Shown: positions 1-5,648 of the stretch, in pieces | Layout: every line of letters begins with the position of its first letter | Numbering within the stretch: position 1 is the stretch's first letter | Origin: Candidatus Woesearchaeota archaeon | Lineage (GTDB): Archaea; Nanobdellota; Nanobdellia; Woesearchaeales; DSVV01 | Direction of reading: 5' to 3' | DNA: 6,918 nucleotides | Assembly (NCBI GenBank): GCA_016205905.1 | Contig: JACQSP010000042.1 | Location: forward strand, 1-6,918 | Notes under the pieces: generated by a model | The model's input: the letters and a program-made list of their open reading frames with translations, nothing else | Told to the model about the DNA's origin: nothing | The model's database searches: none | Position numbers and translations under genes: made by a program

Positions 1-4
1 AATA

Positions 5-141
5 ACTGTTTGTCGTAAGTCGTTTGTCGTCTGTCGTAAACGGAAAAACGAAAAAAACATCTGACGACAAACGACCTACGACTAACGACTTACCACTTTA
101 ATAGTGAACTGGTTGGACATGCTAGGAACTAAACAAATACA
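5..141. repeat. Heptad-array palindrome 1 (GTCGT+NN units) with conserved tail
   Basis: The left arm (5-39) reads as consecutive 7-base units, ACTGTTT then GTCGTAA, GTCGTTT, GTCGTCT, GTCGTAA. The right arm (61-93) is the same kind of array inverted; on the other strand its units are GTCGT followed by TA, AG, TT, CA. Positions 15-37 can pair with 71-93 at 20 of 23 positions, and a shifted register pairs 19-31 with 63-75 perfectly. The loop is A-rich (T-rich on minus), so it could also end minus-strand transcripts from mscS. A tail at 103-141 begins AGTGAAC, ends GGAACTAAA..AATACA, and recurs inverted at 4199-4236. The element lies downstream of the mscS stop and may extend beyond the window edge. 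Its function is unknown. The pattern is seen directly; membership of a repeat family is inferred. Confidence 0.8.
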
Positions 142-188
142 TTTTTTATAATTATTTTTTACTCAAACAACTGCACAAACAATCTTAT

Positions 189-1709
189 TTACTTTTTCCG
201 CTTAGAATTCATGTACAATGTCCTCGTCGGATATGGTATTTCAATCTTATTCTTTTTCAATGCATTATAAACTAAAGACAATGCTTGGCTCTCTGCAAGA
301 TATTTGTTTTTATAATCATCAATGAAAAACAAGAGCTTGAAATCAAGGCTGTAATCCCCCATTTTTACAAATATTGCCTTTGTCATATTCGGCAATGATA
401 TTTGTTTCATACCTTTTACTGCGTTCAGCAAAACCTTTTTTACCTTCTCAATATCACTTCCATAAACTACGTTAACAGGCAGCACTACCCTTAAATTATT
501 ATCCGGCTTTGCATAGTTAATAATGCGCATATTTCCAAGAACAGAATTTGGAACAACAAGCAGCTCATTGTCATACGTCTTTATTTTTGTGCTTCTTAAT
601 CCTATATGCAGAACTTCTCCAACCTCGTTTGTTTCCAGTTTGATTACATCGCCAACCCTGAACGAGTGTTCAAGCATTAAAGAAATCCCGCTGAAAATGT
701 TATCAAGTGTTCCTTTCAATGCAAAACCTAAGACTACAGAAATAATACCAACACTTAACAATAATGATTTTATGTTTAATCCCCAGATTGCAAGGAGAAT
801 AACCAAACCAATGAAAATAAACAGGATTTTGATAAAATTGCTTGTTATCTGAATAATATCTTCATTAATTGTAGTGGGTGTTTCTCTCCACCATTCTTCC
901 AAAAGGTCGTCTGTAAGTTTGATTAATGTATGTATCACTAATGCAACAATTAATGTTTTTATTATAGGAATGATATATGCCTGCGCATAAATCTGCGTGT
1001 AATCAATTGTATTAAGAGAGATGAGAATGCCAAGCAAAATTATTGACCATGATAATGGATATTCAACTCTATCAACAATGATATCATCCATTTTTGTCTT
1101 TGTTTTTTTGACAACTTCTGTAAAATAAGTTTTGAAAATAAAAAGAAGTATCTTTGCAACAATCAGATAAATCAGAAATATGCTGATTGCATAAGCAAGC
1201 TGGTTCTCTTTGATCAAGGCGATTAAGCTTTGTGAAATCGTTAATAAATTAACATCCCAAAACTTAAATAGTACAAAAATAACAAACAAAGTTATTAACA
1301 ATTTTATAAAATAATTAATAAAATGCGCCAGTTTTATCTTTGATTTAGATGTTCCAATTGTTTTTGAGGTTCCATTATGTGTCTTATATGTTTTTTCAAC
1401 AAATTGATCTGTAAAATAATTTGTGAGTAGAAATAACAAAAACATTGCAATAAATATTATAATAATTTTGACGAATAAAATAAGCTCAATATTTAAACCA
1501 AGTGCCTTAAACCCAAAGTAAACCCCTGTGATGACAATCAGCAAAACAAATGCGTTAAGGATTCGCTTAAATAGTTCTTGATATCCCTTTAAAGATTTAG
1601 AAATCAGTTTTGATTTAGACAATTTTTTCTCAGAAAAGTATTTTATAGCTATGGCTGTTAGAAACGCAATTATTACTATAAAAACTGCTAAATACCCTGA
1701 AGTTCCCAT
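189..1709 (-). CDS. MscS-family mechanosensitive ion channel
   Basis: The 506-residue product is an integral membrane protein of the small-conductance mechanosensitive channel family, whose members open under membrane tension and release ions and small solutes during osmotic downshock. Hydrophobic segments lie near residues 5-25, 48-70, 75-97, 130-150, 170-192, 218-236, 243-263, 290-310 and 313-333, so it has more N-terminal helices than the three of the minimal E. coli MscS. The pore-lining region (about 313-345) has the small-residue pattern and GTLDNIFSGI. It is followed by the MscS beta-domain hallmarks FRVGDVI (about 350-356), GEVLHIGLRSTKI, the VVPNS motif near 385-389, and an IPYP near the C-terminus. 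The ATG at 1709 lies just inside a tandem duplication whose upstream copy carries a second, out-of-frame ATG. A TATA-like box at 1749-1758 suggests its own promoter. The family call is firm; gating and ion preference cannot be read from sequence. Confidence 0.93.
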   Translation of the reverse strand: MGTSGYLAVFIVIIAFLTAIAIKYFSEKKLSKSKLISKSLKGYQELFKRILNAFVLLIVITGVYFGFKALGLNIELILFVKIIIIFIAMFLLFLLTNYFTDQFVEKTYKTHNGTSKTIGTSKSKIKLAHFINYFIKLLITLFVIFVLFKFWDVNLLTISQSLIALIKENQLAYAISIFLIYLIVAKILLFIFKTYFTEVVKKTKTKMDDIIVDRVEYPLSWSIILLGILISLNTIDYTQIYAQAYIIPIIKTLIVALVIHTLIKLTDDLLEEWWRETPTTINEDIIQITSNFIKILFIFIGLVILLAIWGLNIKSLLLSVGIISVVLGFALKGTLDNIFSGISLMLEHSFRVGDVIKLETNEVGEVLHIGLRSTKIKTYDNELLVVPNSVLGNMRIINYAKPDNNLRVVLPVNVVYGSDIEKVKKVLLNAVKGMKQISLPNMTKAIFVKMGDYSLDFKLLFFIDDYKNKYLAESQALSLVYNALKKNKIEIPYPTRTLYMNSKRKK

Positions 1710-1735
1710 TATGCTAAATACCCCGAATTTCCCAT
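1684..1735 (-). repeat. 26-base tandem duplication across the mscS start codon
   Basis: On the minus strand 1735-1710 and 1709-1684 are adjacent copies of one unit. Both start ATGGGAA and contain GGGTATTTAGCA. Of the first 24 bases 22 agree; the differences are at unit positions 8 and 12, and the last two bases also differ. Because 26 is not a multiple of three, the copies lie in different frames and only the downstream copy opens into the channel gene. Confidence 0.85.
1709..1735 (-). other. Possible upstream mini-ORF (MGNSGYLA) overlapping the mscS start
   Basis: The upstream copy of the duplication reads ATG, seven further codons, then TAA, giving MGNSGYLA. Its stop overlaps the mscS ATG by one base (TAATG), the arrangement typical of translational coupling. 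Whether it is translated depends on the transcription start: a box at 1749-1758 would start RNA near 1727, inside the mini-ORF, whereas the AT-rich TTAATATA near 1763-1770 would start it near 1739 and include the mini-ORF. It may simply be a by-product of the duplication. Confidence 0.35.
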
Positions 1736-1748
1736 TATTAATCTATCT

Positions 1749-1758
1749 ATTTATAATT
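1749..1758 (-). promoter_or_regulatory. TATA-like box for mscS
   Basis: The minus strand reads AATTATAAAT, close to the archaeal TATA consensus. Its centre is about 44 bases upstream of the mscS ATG, predicting a start near 1727 and a leader of roughly 18 bases. A second AT-rich candidate lies about 12 bases further upstream, so the exact box is uncertain. Confidence 0.45.
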
Positions 1759-1898
1759 AGTATATTAAGATTTATGAGCATTTAGAAGTAGTGGTGTAAA
1801 CAGTTAGAAGTGGTTGTATGAAAATTTAGCAGAGAGTGAAAAAGAGAGTTAGAAATTGACAAAACACAAAAATATTCGCTAGTTCTTCACATATTAAA

Positions 1899-2417
1899 TT
1901 ACTGAACTTCCACAATCTTGCATTGACATGGTATTTTGTGCTTAATTCTCTGTAATGCTTTTTTTGCCATGTCCGCATGCTGTTTTTCAACTCTGACTGA
2001 AAAGATTGTCTGTCCTTTTTTAACTCTTGCAGCAATGCCTACTGGTTTTCCAAATGCACGAGCCATCCCTGTACTTAATCTGTCTGCTCCTGCGCCTGTT
2101 GCGAGCGGATTTTCTCTAAGAACATGATGAGGATATACTCTTAATTTCAGGTAAAAGCCGAACTTACCTAAGTTCTTTTCCAATGACCTGTTACAGGTTA
2201 GTCTTGCAGATTCAAGTGCATTATGCCTTAACTGCAAAGAATCCATTGCGAGAACATCTAACTGATAAGGAAATTGTTTTGAGAGATTGCCCATGTCATA
2301 TCTTACAATTTTTGAAACAGGGCTTGCTCTAACATAATTAAGCTTTCTGTACTTTGATTTTCTTGTATAAGGCCTTTCCAAGAATCTGTAAGAAACGCCT
2401 TTTCTTAGTTTTACCAT
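1899..2417 (-). CDS. rpl10e: Large-subunit ribosomal protein L10e (uL16 family)
   Basis: The 172-residue basic protein is the archaeal counterpart of eukaryotic RPL10 and bacterial L16, which sits near the peptidyl transferase centre and helps position the tRNA acceptor arm. The length is normal for archaeal L10e. Family features visible are the basic N-terminus with RPYTRKSKYRKLNYVR, the HHVLRENPLATGAGADRL segment in the middle (the functional loop region), MARAFGKPVGIAARV, and QTIFSVRV near the C-terminus. It has two cysteines close to the end (CQCKIVEVQ). The ATG at 2417 has a strong TATA box 24-33 bases upstream and no ribosome site between, pointing to leaderless or nearly leaderless mRNA. 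It is set apart from other ribosomal genes here, lying between a surface protein and a channel gene. A T-rich stretch on the minus strand (about 1834-1850) downstream of the stop could end the transcript. Confidence 0.96.
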   Translation of the reverse strand: MVKLRKGVSYRFLERPYTRKSKYRKLNYVRASPVSKIVRYDMGNLSKQFPYQLDVLAMDSLQLRHNALESARLTCNRSLEKNLGKFGFYLKLRVYPHHVLRENPLATGAGADRLSTGMARAFGKPVGIAARVKKGQTIFSVRVEKQHADMAKKALQRIKHKIPCQCKIVEVQ

Positions 2418-2440
2418 TTTATATTAAAAAATAAGAGGGT

Positions 2441-2450
2441 ATTTATAAAG
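2441..2450 (-). promoter_or_regulatory. TATA box of rpl10e
   Basis: The minus strand reads CTTTATAAAT, a near-perfect archaeal TATA box. Its centre is about 28 bases before the rpl10e ATG at 2417, so transcription should start within a few bases of the start codon. The absence of any Shine-Dalgarno-like sequence in the gap fits leaderless translation. Confidence 0.7.
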
Positions 2451-2522
2451 TTTATTGTTGGGTGTGAGATATATTGAATGGTCTGAGGTTTATAAGATAT
2501 GTTGGACCTCTCTTGCCATTAT

Positions 2523-4172
2523 TCAGCGCTTATGCTTTGGTGCTCTTGTATGAAGGCTGTACCTTTTCTTGAATGCCATTATGTCTACTGAAACAGCTAT
2601 CATCATGGTCAAATAACAGACAAAGATAATAACATTGAATATTCTAAATGTCCATAATCCAATCTGCGCTTTTATGCTCGCTTCAAAAATAAACGAAACA
2701 AGCATAACAATTGGCACAAAATAAAACCAGTATGTATAGGCTTTATTTGTGATTATCATATATCTTTCATTCATATGGCCATGCAAATACATTGAATATG
2801 TTTTTAAGGTTGATCTGACGCTGAAAAGATAATCAATAAACAGCAGGATAATCAGCACAAACAAAAGATTAAACAGCCAATCCTTTTTTGGGTATGCCTT
2901 TGCAAAAACAGTGTATGTTTTTTGTTTCTTTGGAAGCTGTTTATCTATAGTAAAAGTTACAATGTTTTCACTTCCTTTTTTTAAGTTGGTTAATTTTACT
3001 TTTGCTGCCTGCATTTTTTTAACAGCAGTAAACGGAACATTTGAGCTAAGTTGAGATGCATCTGCTAATATCTCTTTAGGAAAATATTCATAAAATTCCA
3101 GCAAAGTAAAATAAGTTTTTGGGAGGATTGTTATTTCAATAACTGTCCTATCTTCATAAACGCTTCTTTTCATTGTTAATTCAACATCTTCTAAAATATT
3201 AAAATGCTTCTCTGCATTAAATCCCAATGATGTTAACACGGGTGTTGTTAAACTGTTATCATCTGTTTCAACAATAGGATAAACAACATTAGATAGAGGC
3301 TGAACGTCAGCTTCTTGGAGCACCTCATCATTTTCTGCTATAAGGTTAAAATCAATATTGTCCTGTGTGCTCTGAGATGCAGAAGCATCTTCTGCTGCAC
3401 TGTTTGCTGTTTCACTATCACTATCAGCATTATCACCTGTTGTTTCATCTGGTACGCCAATAACAGCGCCGGTAATTGTCGTTAAATCACTATTATCATT
3501 ATCGCCTGTTGGGTATGTTGTCTGCATTTGAGACTGATTCTGATTCTGCGTTTGGCAGTCGCTGTCATTATTTGAAGTGCAGCCATTTGGGCATACACCA
3601 TCTCCAGTATAACAAGTATATTCAACAATCATTGCATTTGCATTGTCTTCCAAAATGTTTCCTGTATGCTCGCAGTTTGCACAGCTTGTAAAATGCAAAG
3701 CTACAACTGAGCTGCTTTTGATATTATTTTTATTTACTTTGATTTCTTTTGATGTGGATGCAGTTACACCATTAATGTTATTTTCAAGCGTATTATCTGT
3801 TATTTCAATATTTTCAGAATCAACAACACTTATGCCAGATAAAAAATTTGAGAATTTACAGTTTTTCACGACTATATTTTTATTTTCGCTGATAATTAAT
3901 CCGTCAATTACATCATTGCCTTTTATGAGTGCATTATTGCAGTCAAGAGTAGCATCATCTGCAATTTTCAGGCTGTCTGTTAAAGAATATTCGCCTTCAC
4001 AAAGAACTACATTGCCATTAATGTTGTCTCCATCTATCAGTTCAGTGCAATCATAGCCAAAAACAGGTGCAGAAGATATCGAGAATATTGAAAGTATAAA
4101 CAGCAGGAAAAAGAAAACCGACGGTAAAAAGAGTGTAATTAAATTTATAGACAATCTGTTTTGTTTTTTCAT
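2523..4172 (-). CDS. Secreted, membrane-anchored beta-helix protein, function unknown
   Basis: The 549-residue product has no assignable function. Residues 1-39 form a signal sequence or N-terminal anchor with a long hydrophobic core. Residues about 50-185 carry repeated N/D-I/V patterns (IISENKNIVVKNC, ISVVDSENIEITDN, ASTSKEIKVNKNN) typical of right-handed parallel beta-helices of the NosD/PbH1 type. Cysteines follow as SCANC (about 163-167) and a cluster GDGVCPNGC..DC (about 190-206). Residues 207-290 are a low-complexity Q/N, S/T and D-rich linker with a TGAVIG motif (234-239). A predicted beta-sandwich-like region (about 295-425) leads to three hydrophobic helices (432-450, 481-500, 505-530) and a basic tail ending KHKR. 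The beta-helix part is probably outside the cell and the tail inside. The ATG at 4172 is supported by an AGAGGT ribosome site six bases upstream. It could be a surface adhesin, carbohydrate-binding protein or cell-envelope component; nothing in the sequence decides. Confidence 0.85.
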   Translation of the reverse strand: MKKQNRLSINLITLFLPSVFFFLLFILSIFSISSAPVFGYDCTELIDGDNINGNVVLCEGEYSLTDSLKIADDATLDCNNALIKGNDVIDGLIISENKNIVVKNCKFSNFLSGISVVDSENIEITDNTLENNINGVTASTSKEIKVNKNNIKSSSVVALHFTSCANCEHTGNILEDNANAMIVEYTCYTGDGVCPNGCTSNNDSDCQTQNQNQSQMQTTYPTGDNDNSDLTTITGAVIGVPDETTGDNADSDSETANSAAEDASASQSTQDNIDFNLIAENDEVLQEADVQPLSNVVYPIVETDDNSLTTPVLTSLGFNAEKHFNILEDVELTMKRSVYEDRTVIEITILPKTYFTLLEFYEYFPKEILADASQLSSNVPFTAVKKMQAAKVKLTNLKKGSENIVTFTIDKQLPKKQKTYTVFAKAYPKKDWLFNLLFVLIILLFIDYLFSVRSTLKTYSMYLHGHMNERYMIITNKAYTYWFYFVPIVMLVSFIFEASIKAQIGLWTFRIFNVIIFVCYLTMMIAVSVDIMAFKKRYSLHTRAPKHKR

Positions 4173-4178
4173 AAGGGT

Positions 4179-4183
4179 ACCTC
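4179..4183 (-). promoter_or_regulatory. Ribosome binding site of the beta-helix protein gene
   Basis: The minus strand has GAGGT six bases before the ATG at 4172. It overlaps the palindrome GGTACC. It fixes this start and shows that this gene, unlike rpl10e, has a translated leader. The repeat-family tail of element 2 ends about 16 bases upstream of it. Confidence 0.65.
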
Positions 4184-4198
4184 TTTTTTAATATTTTT

Positions 4199-4347
4199 TG
4201 TATTCTTTTAGTTCCAAGGCGCAGCCACGGTTCACTAAGATAAAACTGTTATTCGTTCTTCGTCATTCGTAACGAAAAACTAATAACGAAGAACGAAAGA
4301 CGGTTCTATCATGAACGAATAACTAATAATTATTCATGAAACGGTGG
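4199..4347. repeat. Heptad-array palindrome 2 (TTCGT+NN units) with conserved tail
   Basis: Plus-strand units from 4245 are ACTGTTA, TTCGTTC, TTCGTCA, TTCGTAA. Read on the minus strand, 4277-4302 gives TTCGT or TTAGT followed by TC, TA, TT. Positions 4252-4263 match 4286-4297 as a perfect 12-base inverted repeat, and the hairpin 4248-4294 is centred at 4271. A further arm at 4313-4323 repeats GTTATTCGTTC inverted. A second small hairpin pairs 4309-4315 with 4333-4339. An imperfect outer inverted repeat (4225-4234 with 4337-4347) encloses most of it, so a folded RNA or DNA is possible. The tail 4199-4236 matches the tail of element 1 in opposite orientation and ends just upstream of the beta-helix protein's ribosome site. 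No protein is evident. Function is unknown. Confidence 0.78.
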
Positions 4348-4377
4348 ACTTCGTCCCTAGTTCGTGTTGTGAGCAGG

Positions 4378-4402
4378 AAAAAAATACTATTGATTTAAAA
4401 AA
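4378..4402 (-). terminator. Probable T-tract terminator after spt5
   Basis: Downstream of the spt5 stop the minus strand has two T runs, six at 4402-4397 and seven at 4384-4378, within a very AT-rich stretch. Archaeal RNA polymerase terminates at such runs without needing a hairpin. Placement 53-77 bases past the stop fits. Confidence 0.45.
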
Positions 4403-4454
4403 TATTTTAATATAATAAAGGACATAAATATTTACGTCACTTACTATCAATCAG

Positions 4455-5225
4455 CTAATTCTGCTCATCTTGTGAGTCATCGTCTGATTTATTACTATTA
4501 GGCAATGCGTCTTCGTTTTCTCTTCTGATAACTTTAAGCGCATCTATCTTTAATGTTATTGGAATAGGCACAGCTGCCTCCAGCAGCTCTACAACAACCT
4601 CATCTTTTGTTTTGTCAATTCTTGTGATCTTGCACTTTTCTCTCTTGAATGGCCCTGAAATAATTTCAGCGATATCATTCTTCCTGATGTCAAGCTCTTT
4701 TTTGACCTGCTCAAGCATATGCTCTATTTCTTTGTATTCAATTTCATTTCTTAAAATGCCTCTTGCATAAGGAATATTAAATCCTGCCTGCTCAGCATCG
4801 ATTCTTTTTTCTGCCTCTACAAAGATATATCCCCTCATGCCATGCGGCCTTATGACTGTGTAAACATTAAGTTTTTTCTTTACAACATTGCTTACAAGAA
4901 AATCCATGACTTGATCTTCCCTGTTTGCTGTTGTTCTCAGCGCAAAGATATGTGTTTTTCCTTCCTCTTCTGCTTTAGGCTCTTTTGATTCTTCTTTTAA
5001 AAGATCTCTAGATTCTTCTTTTTTATTTTTGGTTTTTTTCGATGCTTTTTTTGGTGTTTCTTCTTCTTCTGTTTCTGGTACATTAGTTAATTCTTCTTTT
5101 AAATGATCTAAAGGGCCATTTGATGCTTTTTTTGGTGTTTCTGTTGATGCATCTTTTGATTCTTCTAATTCTTCGTTTTCATTTGATGTTTGTTCTGTTT
5201 TATCTGCTTCATTTTCTTTAGACAT
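4455..5225 (-). CDS. spt5: Transcription elongation factor Spt5 (NusG family) with long charged N-terminus
   Basis: The 256-residue protein is archaeal Spt5, which binds the RNA polymerase clamp, usually with Spt4, and raises processivity. The NGN domain spans about 91-175 (HIFALRTTANREDQVMDFL to RNEIEYKEIEHML), and the KOW domain about 183-233, including SGPFKREKCKI and the highly conserved archaeal LEAAVPIPITL. Before it lie about 90 residues rich in Glu, Lys and Ser, without hydrophobic core, that the usual archaeal Spt5 (about 150 residues) lacks; a short acidic tail (SDDDSQDEQN) follows the KOW. The N-terminal extension contains ETPKKAS twice, with an identical 20-base stretch at 5041-5060 and 5122-5141, a sign of internal duplication. 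The start chosen is the ATG at 5225, because GGTGA lies five bases before it; the in-frame ATG at 5237 contains that site and has none of its own. It follows secE as in most archaea. The usual rpl11 does not follow. Confidence 0.93.
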   Translation of the reverse strand: MSKENEADKTEQTSNENEELEESKDASTETPKKASNGPLDHLKEELTNVPETEEEETPKKASKKTKNKKEESRDLLKEESKEPKAEEEGKTHIFALRTTANREDQVMDFLVSNVVKKKLNVYTVIRPHGMRGYIFVEAEKRIDAEQAGFNIPYARGILRNEIEYKEIEHMLEQVKKELDIRKNDIAEIISGPFKREKCKITRIDKTKDEVVVELLEAAVPIPITLKIDALKVIRRENEDALPNSNKSDDDSQDEQN

Positions 5226-5230
5226 ATTTT

Positions 5231-5235
5231 TCACC
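5231..5235 (-). promoter_or_regulatory. Ribosome binding site that decides the spt5 start
   Basis: GGTGA on the minus strand, a classic archaeal Shine-Dalgarno sequence, stands five bases before the ATG at 5225. It overlaps the last base of the alternative ATG at 5237, which makes that upstream start unlikely. Confidence 0.65.
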
Positions 5236-5277
5236 ATGTGTTAATTGTTTTTTTATTTTTCACGTTTGTTTTTTATT

Positions 5278-5285
5278 GTTTAAAG
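5278..5285 (-). promoter_or_regulatory. Possible TATA box of spt5
   Basis: CTTTAAAC on the minus strand, followed by an A-rich run, would start RNA near 5255 and give a leader of about 30 bases before the ATG at 5225. The match to consensus is moderate. If real, spt5 can be transcribed independently of secE, from just beyond hairpin element 3. Confidence 0.35.
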
Positions 5286-5298
5286 TTGATAGTGCTAT

Positions 5299-5381
5299 AA
5301 TGGTAAGAGGTAGAAGGTAAGAAGTATGAGGTAACGACGTCGTCGTAACCTCATACCTCAGACTTCTTACCTCTTACTATT
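5299..5381. repeat. Heptad-array palindrome 3 (GAGGT+NN units) overlapping the secE stop codon
   Basis: The left arm reads ATGGTAA, GAGGTAG, AAGGTAA, GAAGTAT, GAGGTAA then CGACG; the right arm, on the minus strand, reads GAGGTAA, GAAGTCT, GAGGTAT, GAGGTTA then CGACG. The hairpin is centred at 5340, with arms of about 41 bases and six unpaired positions, and a central ACGACGTCGT. The right arm reaches 5381, covering the secE stop codon (5377-5379) and touching its last sense codon. No conserved tail like that of elements 1 and 2 is evident. As RNA it would fold directly after the secE reading frame and could act as a 3'-end stabiliser or terminator; that is inference. Confidence 0.8.
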
Positions 5382-5580
5382 TAAGGAGCAATATTTCAAT
5401 CAACTGCACCAAAAAGCCAATTGCACCAATCAGCAGAATTCCTAAACTGCTGACCTTGACAATTGCTTTTAATTCAAATTGGTCAGGTTTCTTTGTGATT
5501 AGCAACACTCTCTTGCACTCTGTAATAAAATCCTTAATCTTTTGCATTAATGATGGTTTTTGTTGATCTTGTATATCCAT
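5377..5580 (-). CDS. secE: Preprotein translocase subunit SecE (Sec61 gamma)
   Basis: The 67-residue protein is the small clamp subunit of the SecYE translocon in the cytoplasmic membrane, which moves secreted proteins such as the neighbouring beta-helix protein. It has the family layout: an amphipathic N-terminal helix (about 12-30, LMQKIKDFITECKRVLLI), the conserved KKPDQFELKAIVKVSSLG hinge, and a single C-terminal membrane helix (about 47-66, ILLIGAIGFLVQLIEILLL). Length is normal for archaea. The ATG at 5580 has a strong GGGGAGG ribosome site nine bases upstream. It lies 68 bases after ftsZ, so co-transcription is likely, and before spt5, which is the standard archaeal order. Unusually, its stop codon is part of hairpin element 3. 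Confidence 0.94.
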   Translation of the reverse strand: MDIQDQQKPSLMQKIKDFITECKRVLLITKKPDQFELKAIVKVSSLGILLIGAIGFLVQLIEILLLK

Positions 5581-5589
5581 TATATTTTT

Positions 5590-5596
5590 CCTCCCC
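5590..5596 (-). promoter_or_regulatory. Ribosome binding site of secE
   Basis: GGGGAGG on the minus strand lies nine bases before the ATG at 5580. It is the strongest Shine-Dalgarno-like match in the window and fits translation of secE from within a longer ftsZ-secE message. Confidence 0.65.
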
Positions 5597-5648
5597 TCTT
5601 TTTTTATAATACAATAAATTATTCAGTTCATAATAAACATATCCTAAT

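Noticed and set aside
12..93. CRISPR-like array reading of the short repeats
   Set aside because: Units are 7 bases with 2 free bases and inverted arms; there are no 25-40 base repeats, unique spacers or cas genes.
1826..2035. Minus-strand 69-codon frame overlapping the rpl10e 3' end
   Set aside because: Most of it is the out-of-frame reading of rpl10e, with no start signal or family resemblance.
2467..2506. Near-repeat AGATATATTGAA and AGATATGTTGGA 28 bases apart in the gap before rpl10e
   Set aside because: Only 10 of 12 bases agree in AT-rich sequence, and there is no inverted arm, so chance is a sufficient explanation.
3643..4056. Plus-strand open frame of 137 codons opposite the beta-helix gene
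   Set aside because: It lies wholly inside the real minus-strand gene, and its hydrophobic content reflects the complement of the N/D/I-rich repeats.
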